Shown here: positions 42,788-48,625 of the stretch, one piece after another | Layout: each line of letters begins with the position of its first letter | Position numbering within the stretch: the first letter of the stretch is position 1 | Source of the DNA: Acidobacteriota bacterium | GTDB lineage: Bacteria > Acidobacteriota > Terriglobia > Terriglobales > Acidobacteriaceae | NCBI GenBank assembly: GCA_021781495.1 | Contig: JAJXWS010000017.1 | Span: 1 to 48,625, forward strand | DNA: 48,625 nt | Direction of reading: 5' to 3' | The notes under the pieces: model-generated | Told to the model about the DNA's origin: nothing | The model's database searches: none | The model's input: the letters and a program-made list of their open reading frames with translations, nothing else | Made by a program: the position numbers and the translations under genes

Positions 42788-44470
42788 TCAGCGACTGGCG
42801 GCGATCATCTGGGCGGCGTGCTGGAGGCTGGTCTCAGTCACCTTTGCGCCGGAGAGCATGCGTGCTACCTCGTGGGTGCGGGCGCGATCGTCGAGGACGC
42901 GGATCTGCGTCTTGGTGCGGCCGTGGTCTTCGCGCTTTTCCACGACGAGATGCTGTGAGGCGAAAGCCGCTATCTGCGGCAGGTGCGTGACGCAGAGGAC
43001 CTGCTGGCCGCGGCTGAGTGCTTTGAGCTTTTGTCCGACGGCCTCTGCCGCACGTCCGCCAATGCCGATGTCGATTTCGTCGAAGACGAGCGTGCGGGGT
43101 GCGGGAGCCTTGGTCCTGGGCTTGGTTGCGGCCTCTTCCACGGTGACCTTGAGCGCAAGCATGACGCGGGACATCTCGCCGCCGGAGGCGATCTCATGCA
43201 ACGGCTTGAGAGGCTCGCCGGGGTTGGTGGCGATGCGGTACTCGACCTCATCCCAGCCATGGGGAGACCAATCGGAGTCCTGCTGAGATCCGGCAACCGC
43301 GATCTGAAAGCGGACCTTCATGGCAAGAGAGTTGATCTGGTTCTCAGCCTGTTTCGCCAGCCGTGCGGCAGCGGCCTGGCGGTCGGCACTGAGGGTGGAT
43401 GCTGCCAGGCGGTAGGCGGAGGCGGTGCGGTCGAGATCAGCTCGAAGCTGCTTGAGGATTTCGTCGCGGTCTTCGACTTCGGTAAGTTTGCGGGCTACGT
43501 CTTCTCCGAAGGCGATGACCTCAGCGACGGTGTGGCCGTATTTGCGCTTGAGGCGATCGAGCTGCGCGAGACGATCCTCTATCTCCGCCAGGCGCTCAGG
43601 GCTGGCGTTGATGCCTTCGGCGTAGTCGCGCACGGTGGAGCTGACGTCGCCGACGATGGCGCGGGCAGAGGCGAGTTGCTGCGCAGACTCAGCAAAGCGG
43701 GCATCGTAGCGGGCGAGTTCTTCGACGTTGCGAATGGCCGCGCGCAGGGCAGCTTCCGCAGAGGCCCCGCCTTCGTAGAGCTGATCGAAAGCTCCCATGG
43801 CAGCGGCGTAGAGTTTTTCAGCGTTGGCTAGAACGCGCTTTTCTGTCTCCAGGGCTTCGTCTTCGCCGGCTTCGAGGCGGGCAGCCTCAATCTCCTTGTG
43901 CTGGTAGGTCCAGAGATCGACCATGCGGAGGCGGTCCTGCTCCCCCTGCAGGAGGTCGTTGAGCTTTTCTCGGGCCTGGCGCCAGCGGGTGTATGCCTCT
44001 TCGACGGCGTCTGTGGAGAGGCTGGCGAAACGGTCAAGCAGGATGCGCTGCTGCGCCTGGTCGAAGCTGGAAAGCGTCTCACTTTGTGCGTGGACAAGGG
44101 CGAGTTCGGGGGCAAGCTGGCGGAGAACGGCCACGGTGGCGGGCTGGTTGTTGACGAAGACGCGGCCTTTGCCGCCGGAGAGGATTTCGCGGCGAAGAAT
44201 GATATCGGCGCCTTCGGCATCGATGCCGTTTTCTTCGAGAATGCTTTCGGCTCCGGGAGTGGACTCAAAGACGCAGGAGACGACGGCCTTGTCGGCACCG
44301 TGGCGAACGACCTCTGCCGAAGCCTTGCCGCCCATGAGGAGCGCGAGGGCATCCACGAGGATGGACTTGCCTGCCCCGGTTTCGCCGGTGAGCAGGTTGA
44401 GGCCAGGGCCAAAGGTGGCGATGGCGTGATCGATGACAGCGTAGTTTTCAGCGCGTAGCTCAACCAGCAT
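42788..44470 (-). CDS. recN: DNA repair protein RecN
   Basis: The frame is open to 44608, but the ATG at 44470 gives the family-typical start MLVELRAENYAVIDHA and 560 residues, close to the usual 550. RecN is an SMC-like ATPase that acts in double-strand-break repair. Walker A is GETGAGKS (29-36); the long middle part (about 150-360) is coiled coil; the ABC signature is EIASGGEMSRVMLAL and Walker B is TLVFDEIDIGIGG, followed by VTHLPQIAAFA with the H-loop histidine. It ends 27 bases from the second tandem membrane-protein gene, convergent to it; no hairpin is seen in the gap. The region 44471-44730 is the shared promoter area with tolQ. Confidence 0.95.
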   Translation of the reverse strand: MLVELRAENYAVIDHAIATFGPGLNLLTGETGAGKSILVDALALLMGGKASAEVVRHGADKAVVSCVFESTPGAESILEENGIDAEGADIILRREILSGGKGRVFVNNQPATVAVLRQLAPELALVHAQSETLSSFDQAQQRILLDRFASLSTDAVEEAYTRWRQAREKLNDLLQGEQDRLRMVDLWTYQHKEIEAARLEAGEDEALETEKRVLANAEKLYAAAMGAFDQLYEGGASAEAALRAAIRNVEELARYDARFAESAQQLASARAIVGDVSSTVRDYAEGINASPERLAEIEDRLAQLDRLKRKYGHTVAEVIAFGEDVARKLTEVEDRDEILKQLRADLDRTASAYRLAASTLSADRQAAAARLAKQAENQINSLAMKVRFQIAVAGSQQDSDWSPHGWDEVEYRIATNPGEPLKPLHEIASGGEMSRVMLALKVTVEEAATKPRTKAPAPRTLVFDEIDIGIGGRAAEAVGQKLKALSRGQQVLCVTHLPQIAAFASQHLVVEKREDHGRTKTQIRVLDDRARTHEVARMLSGAKVTETSLQHAAQMIAASR

Positions 44471-44730
44471 GCGTGCAGTCCGTTTCCCCGCCTGCATGTG
44501 CATGATGCGCAACGAGAATGCAAGGGGAGCCCGTGCGCAGCATAGCAGAAAGGGGGCGGGCGCGGACGGGACGAAGTGCATCGAACGCAGTGCAAGGGAC
44601 CATATCAATAACTTGGAGGGGCTTATCGCGTCTGATACCGTGTTGATTGAGGTGAACGCCGATTTTTACCGCTGCTTTCGTCTTGAATTCGCCGACTGAC
44701 GTGGGGGCCGCTGCACTGGGAGCGTACCTG

Positions 44731-45462
44731 ATGCAGGGACCGAGTGCGCTGGTGGACATGCTGAGCAACATTGGGCCGGTAGCGCTGTTTGTGATGATTC
44801 TGCTGCTGTTTGCCAGCCTGTACTCGTGGACCGTGATCCTGGGCAAGATCGCCACGTTTAAGAAAGCCACGCAGGAGAGCCGGAATTTTATCCGCGCATT
44901 TCGCAAGGCGGCACGTTTGCAGGAGATTGCGGCTGTGACAGAGCACTACAAGGCGAGCCCGCTGGCACAGGTGTTTGTGGAGGTCTACGAGACCTACAAG
45001 CGGCAGACGGGGGGATCGGGGCCGCCGCGTAACCTTACGCCGCTGGAGCGCTCGGCACAGACGGCTGCGAGTGAATCGATCACGAGCCTGGAGCGCCGCA
45101 TGACGTGGCTGGCGACGATTGCCGCGACCAGCCCGTTTGTGGGACTGTTCGGCACGGTGATGGGCGTGGTGGATGCATTCCATGGGCTGGGCACGGCTGG
45201 CGCGGCCACGCTGCGGGCCGTGGCGCCGGGCATCTCAGAGGCGCTGATTACGACGGCCGCGGGCCTGTTTGTAGCGGTGCCGGCGGTGGTGGCTTACAAC
45301 CAGTTCACGGCGCGCATCCGGGTGTTTGCTTCCGCGACGGACGATTTTTGCCGCGAGCTGCTGAACGCGCTGGAGGAGATTCCAGTGCGCGCACCGGTTC
45401 CGCCGCGCGGCGGCGCTTCGCAGGACCCTTCCCAAGAGGTTGAACGTGGCCTTTACAAGTAA
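44731..45462 (+). CDS. tolQ: TolQ/ExbB-type proton channel subunit
   Basis: The frame extends to a TTG at 44683, but the ATG at 44731 is preceded by GGGAG with 8-base spacing, so I start there (243 residues). The first helix (about 14-35 of this start) is followed by a cytoplasmic loop with coiled coil, then the two MotA/TolQ/ExbB helices: WLATIAATSPFVGLFGTVMGVV with its GLFGTVMG motif, and the helix ITTAAGLFVAVPAVVAYN. With the TolR-type protein it uses proton motive force to drive the TolA/TonB-type protein. The stop overlaps the start region of the next gene. Because the cluster ends in tolB and a pal-like gene, I name it tolQ. Confidence 0.93.
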   Translation: MQGPSALVDMLSNIGPVALFVMILLLFASLYSWTVILGKIATFKKATQESRNFIRAFRKAARLQEIAAVTEHYKASPLAQVFVEVYETYKRQTGGSGPPRNLTPLERSAQTAASESITSLERRMTWLATIAATSPFVGLFGTVMGVVDAFHGLGTAGAATLRAVAPGISEALITTAAGLFVAVPAVVAYNQFTARIRVFASATDDFCRELLNALEEIPVRAPVPPRGGASQDPSQEVERGLYK

Positions 45463-45883
45463 CACCGGCCAGACGCGCAGCTCGCTTGCTGACATCAACA
45501 TTACGCCGCTGGTGGACGTGGTGCTGGTGCTGCTGGTGATCTTTATGATCACGGCGCCTGTGTTGCAGTCGGGGATCGAGGTCTCTGTGCCAAAGACGCG
45601 CACGGTGAAGGAGATTACCGAGCAGCGGCAGGTGCTGACGATCGATCGCGATCAGCAGGTGTTCCTGGGCGATAAGCCGGTGAACATACACGATCTGGCA
45701 CAGCTACTGCTGAAGCCGGGAGCGGACCCATCGCAGCAGGTGATCTATCTGCGCGCGGATGAGCGGGTACCCTTTGGCGCGTTTGCCAGCGTGATGGACG
45801 CGGTGAAGCAGGCGGGCATCACGAAGATTTCAATTGTGACGCAGCCGCTGGACACGAAGGGTCGCGCGGCAGGCGGGCAGTAA
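45446..45883 (+). CDS. tolR: TolR/ExbD-type protein
   Basis: The GTG at 45446 has AGAGG 7 bases upstream and gives a start (MAFTSNTGQTRSSLADINITPLVDVV) typical of ExbD/TolR; a TTG two codons earlier is possible. The product is 145 residues. One membrane helix (about 20-40, LVDVVLVLLVIFMITAPVL) contains the critical aspartate in PLVDV, which takes part in proton translocation. The periplasmic domain follows (YLRADERVPFGAFASVMDAVKQAGI). It overlaps the tolQ end by 17 bases. Confidence 0.94.
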   Translation: MAFTSNTGQTRSSLADINITPLVDVVLVLLVIFMITAPVLQSGIEVSVPKTRTVKEITEQRQVLTIDRDQQVFLGDKPVNIHDLAQLLLKPGADPSQQVIYLRADERVPFGAFASVMDAVKQAGITKISIVTQPLDTKGRAAGGQ

Positions 45884-45923
45884 TCGCCACAGAAGGACGG
45901 CTTTTAGGAACACGGACTAGGCC

Positions 45924-46718
45924 ATGAGCAGTCTGCTGGATGGAAGCGAGCAACTGGAGCAGGAACTGGCGCCGGAACCGGTGATGCGGCCGGCGATGGG
46001 GTCCATTGTGCTCCACTCTGCGCTGGCGGCTGCGATGGTGCTGTACGGGATTGTGGGCGGGTTCTTTAAGCACAGCCTTTGGGGAGGCCCCGGCCAGGGC
46101 GGCGCGATTGAGGTGAACCTGGTGAGCAGCGCCATTCCGCTGCCCTCTACCCAGCCGGTGAACCAGAACGTGCTGGCCACGGAGACGCCGAGCCAGGCCC
46201 CGGCAGCCCCCGAGCCCAAGTCCAAGCAGGCGGTGGATGAGAACGCGATTCCGATTGCAGGCCGCGAGAGGAAGCCGCAGCGCGAGACTGCGCAGAGAGT
46301 TCCCCAGCGCCAGCCGCAACCGTTGCAGCAGAATCGCGCGAACTACGGCGAGCAGGCAGGCACGGTGATGCCGCGCTCGACACCGTCGCAGGGCTTTAGC
46401 AGCGGACAGACGACGGTGAGCAACGGCGACTTTGGCAGCATGTTTGGCTGGTACGTGGACGGCATCAATCGCAAGATGGCATCGAATAGCTTTCGCTCGA
46501 TGGTGGACCCGCACACGGCGAAGGGTTCACGGGCGTTTATCTTCTTCAAGATTTACCGGGACGGGTCTGTTGGTGACGTTCAACTGCAGACGTCCAGCGG
46601 CAGTCCGACGCTGGATATGGCATGCGTGCGCGCGGCGCAGCGCGTGGATACGTTTGGGAATCTGCCGGGCGAGTATCGAGGTAGTTATCTGCAGGTGTCG
46701 TACTACTGTGAGTACTAG
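45924..46718 (+). CDS. TolA/TonB-like energy-transducing protein
   Basis: A 264-residue protein with one membrane helix (about 26-47, SIVLHSALAAAMVLYGIVGG), a Pro/Gln/Ala-rich periplasmic linker (about 72-155) and a C-terminal TonB/TolA-type domain (about 168-264, GSMFGWYVDGINRKM, FIFFKIYRDGSVGDVQLQTSSG). Two cysteines, C234 and C262, lie in this last domain and could form a disulphide. The place in the cluster is that of TolA, but the linker is short and proline-rich as in TonB instead of long and helical as in classical TolA. It probably links the TolQ-TolR motor to TolB and Pal. Confidence 0.88.
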   Translation: MSSLLDGSEQLEQELAPEPVMRPAMGSIVLHSALAAAMVLYGIVGGFFKHSLWGGPGQGGAIEVNLVSSAIPLPSTQPVNQNVLATETPSQAPAAPEPKSKQAVDENAIPIAGRERKPQRETAQRVPQRQPQPLQQNRANYGEQAGTVMPRSTPSQGFSSGQTTVSNGDFGSMFGWYVDGINRKMASNSFRSMVDPHTAKGSRAFIFFKIYRDGSVGDVQLQTSSGSPTLDMACVRAAQRVDTFGNLPGEYRGSYLQVSYYCEY

Positions 46719-46854
46719 ATGATTTTGATTGCGTCGAATTAGTATTGGGGCTGTGAGGGTTGGCGTCGGACGGTGACTTGCAGCATCCGGCCATCCGCAC
46801 GCAGGCAACCCCTGATTTTTAGCAGGACCTCACCGAGGAAGGATTGCTTATCGC

Positions 46855-48201
46855 ATGAAGTTTTGTTCCCGGTTCATCTCCCCCGCTCTCCTGCTTCTGG
46901 CAGCCATGGTCGCGATTCCCTGCACTGCGCAGGACTGGGTGCGGACAGGCTCCAATCTTGGCAATGCCGCGATCCGGCTGGCTGCCGCGGACTTTAAGCC
47001 GGTCGGCAATGATCCGCAGACGCCGGCGTTGAAGGCGGTGTTTGACGCAACGCTGTACAGCGACCTTGGCAATGCGGGCATCTTTGACCTGGTGTCGAAG
47101 AGTTTTGCGCCGCAGGCCATGCCGGGCTCGCCGCAGGAGATCAACCTGGCGCAGTGGTCGGCGGAACCGGCCAACGCGGCCATGGTGGCGTTTGGTGCGC
47201 TGTCTGCCACGAATGGCCGCCTGGTGGTGTATGGATGGCTGTTCGATACGCGCAACGCTGCCAATCCGCAGGTGCTGGGCAAGCAGTACAACGAAGTGGC
47301 CAGCGAAGAGATGGCACGAACGGTGGCGCATCGCTTTGCCGATGAGATTATTTACCGGCTGGGCGGCGGCATCAACGGCATTGCGGAGACGAAGATTTAC
47401 TTTGTGAGTTCGCGGACCGGCTCAAAAGAGATCTGGGAGATGGATTATGACGGGCAGAATCAGCATCCCGTCACGCACCTGGGCAGCATCTCGCTTTCGC
47501 CGCGCATCTCACCAGATAACACTCGTCTCGCGTTTGCATCTCTGGGCCGCGAGGGATGGTCCATCCGCATGTTTTCCCTGGAACTTGGACGTCTGGTGAG
47601 CTTCCCCGCAGGAACGGTGGGAGGCTCCAACCAATCGCCTGCCTGGTCTGGGGACGGCGCGAGGGTTGCGTTCTCGTCTTCGCGCTCGGGGGACCCCGAG
47701 ATTTGGATCGCTGACGCGACCGGTGGAGCGCCGCATCAGGTGACGTTCTTCAAGGGGCCGGATACCTCGCCGACTTGGAATCCCAAGACCAATGCACAGA
47801 TTGCGTGGGTGAGCGGCCGCACGGGGCTGCCGCAGATTTACATCATGGACCAGGATGGATCCAATGTGCGGCGCATGACGGATGGCGGGTATGCGGTTTC
47901 GCCATCGTGGTCGCCGAGCGGACAGTTCCTGACATTCAGCTGGAATCGCAAGTACGGGCCGGGCGCGCCGGGCGGCCAGGACATCTACGTGATGGACATT
48001 GCCAGCATGCGCTGGGAGCAGTTGACGCATGACGCGGGCTCGAATGACTTCCCTTCCTGGTCACCGGACGGACGGCACATCGTGTTTGAGCGGCAGATCG
48101 GCGGGCGAACCGAGATTTGGACGATGCTGGCCGATGGAACGCAGCAGCATGCACTGACCGAAAAGGGCAACAACTTTATGCCGAACTGGAGCTGGAAGTG
48201 A
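46855..48201 (+). CDS. tolB: Tol-Pal system protein TolB
   Basis: A 448-residue periplasmic protein with signal peptide (FISPALLLLAAMVAIPCTAQ), a TolB N-terminal domain (about 26-160, with VFDATLYSDLGNAGIFDLV and VVYGWLFDTRNAANPQ) and a six-bladed beta-propeller of PD40-type repeats (ISPDNTRLAFAS, WSGDGARVAFSSSRSGDPEIW, WSPSGQFLTFSW, WSPDGRHIVFER). TolB joins TolA and Pal for outer-membrane constriction at division. The ATG has AAGGA about 11 bases upstream. A 136-base gap separates it from the TolA/TonB-like gene. Confidence 0.96.
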   Translation: MKFCSRFISPALLLLAAMVAIPCTAQDWVRTGSNLGNAAIRLAAADFKPVGNDPQTPALKAVFDATLYSDLGNAGIFDLVSKSFAPQAMPGSPQEINLAQWSAEPANAAMVAFGALSATNGRLVVYGWLFDTRNAANPQVLGKQYNEVASEEMARTVAHRFADEIIYRLGGGINGIAETKIYFVSSRTGSKEIWEMDYDGQNQHPVTHLGSISLSPRISPDNTRLAFASLGREGWSIRMFSLELGRLVSFPAGTVGGSNQSPAWSGDGARVAFSSSRSGDPEIWIADATGGAPHQVTFFKGPDTSPTWNPKTNAQIAWVSGRTGLPQIYIMDQDGSNVRRMTDGGYAVSPSWSPSGQFLTFSWNRKYGPGAPGGQDIYVMDIASMRWEQLTHDAGSNDFPSWSPDGRHIVFERQIGGRTEIWTMLADGTQQHALTEKGNNFMPNWSWK

Positions 48202-48528
48202 GCGACGTGCGCAGAGCAAATCGTTGCAGAAGGATTCCCGGAAAGACGTAACCCTGAGATTTTTACGGCTTCATTTTTCTCTTTGCCAGAACCTCCCGCG
48301 CAATTCACTGCCGGAAGGATTCAATATTCGGCGCGCCGGCCCTGAATTTTCCATCCCAACATGGATGCCTGACCGGCCCTAACCTGAAACGTTTCCCGGC
48401 AATAGCAGGCCATCTGTTTCCCATGGAGTGGGCCGGTGTGCGAAGGATCTCGCACGAGGTCTGACGGCAGGAATAAAATGGTGATGTTGCTGAGATTTCG
48501 TTTTTGAATCTGCAGAAGGAGTTGCCCC
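48202..48528 (+). other. Intergenic region between tolB and the pal-like gene
   Basis: 327 bases without a supported gene. It may hold a promoter for the downstream lipoprotein gene; AATAAAAT near 48473 is a weak -10-like sequence. I see no clear terminator, RNA gene or repeat. Confidence 0.5.
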
Positions 48529-48625
48529 TTGATTCGTAGCAATCGCTTCCTGGTCCCCGCTGTGGCGCTTGCAACGCTATTTGTCGTTGCAGGCTGCAAG
48601 AAGAAAGTTGTACCCACAGATCGGA
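48529..48625 (+). CDS. pal: Pal-like lipoprotein, N-terminal fragment (cut by window end)
   Basis: A TTG at 48529, with AAGGAG 7 bases upstream, starts 32 visible codons: MIRSNRFLVPAVALATLFVV then AGCKKK. This is a lipoprotein signal sequence with a lipobox ending in VAGC. Position directly after tolB makes Pal, the peptidoglycan-associated lipoprotein, the likely identity; the OmpA-like domain is outside the window. The protein name is inference from context. Confidence 0.75.
   Translation, partial: MIRSNRFLVPAVALATLFVVAGCKKKVVPTDR

Overview
The window looks like chromosomal DNA of a GC-rich, Gram-negative soil bacterium, most likely of the Acidobacteriota (Acidobacteriaceae/Terriglobia, for example Acidobacterium or a close relative). 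The reasons are a Tol-Pal envelope system, a complete hopanoid core cluster, long runs of 4-base-overlapping genes, frequent TTG/GTG starts and several small secreted proteins that I know only as acidobacterial-type hypotheticals. This assignment is inference from gene content; there is no rRNA or other taxonomic marker. I see no tRNA, rRNA, insertion sequence, prophage or CRISPR array.

Layout. 1-2.2 kb: start of ribB (cut by the window edge), a 75-residue orphan, a secreted protein and a universal stress protein. 2.3-7.8 kb (minus strand): histidine-degradation operon hutF-hutU-hutI followed by an M20 amidohydrolase in the place where a formylglutamate deformylase would be expected. 8.1-17.9 kb: a secreted GH31 alpha-glucosidase, purQ, a CpsB/YwqE-type PHP phosphatase, a pteridine-reductase-like SDR, ispG, three exported proteins of unknown role, and a family 2 glycosyltransferase. 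17.9-23.4 kb: a Spinster-like MFS transporter, queF, and an adaptor-TPR-TolC export operon that lacks its own inner-membrane pump.

23.4-38.1 kb is a hopanoid island. On the plus strand lie hpnJ and a coupled pair of half-size EamA/SMR-type membrane proteins. Convergent to them, on the minus strand and in transcription order, are ispH, shc, hpnH, a small unknown protein, hpnA, hpnG, two zinc-type medium-chain dehydrogenases, hpnC, hpnD and hpnE. Together these cover isoprenoid precursor supply (ispH here, ispG at 13.8 kb), squalene formation by the HpnC-HpnD-HpnE route, cyclisation by Shc, attachment of adenosine (HpnH), removal of adenine (HpnG) and later side-chain steps (HpnJ). The two dehydrogenases, the small protein and the EamA pair are the parts without an established role.

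38.3-42.8 kb holds two tandem genes for about 720-residue polytopic GT-C-like membrane proteins. Their first 422 bases differ at only 8 positions and their last 260 or so are also similar, while the AT-richer cores have diverged strongly. 42.8-48.6 kb: recN on the minus strand, then tolQ-tolR-tolA/tonB-like-tolB and the first 32 codons of a pal-like lipoprotein, cut by the window end.

The strongest leads for new biology are the dehydrogenase pair and small protein within the hopanoid operon, a long-range RNA stem that would cover the hpnA start, the end-homogenised tandem GT-C pair, and the M20 enzyme in the hut operon.
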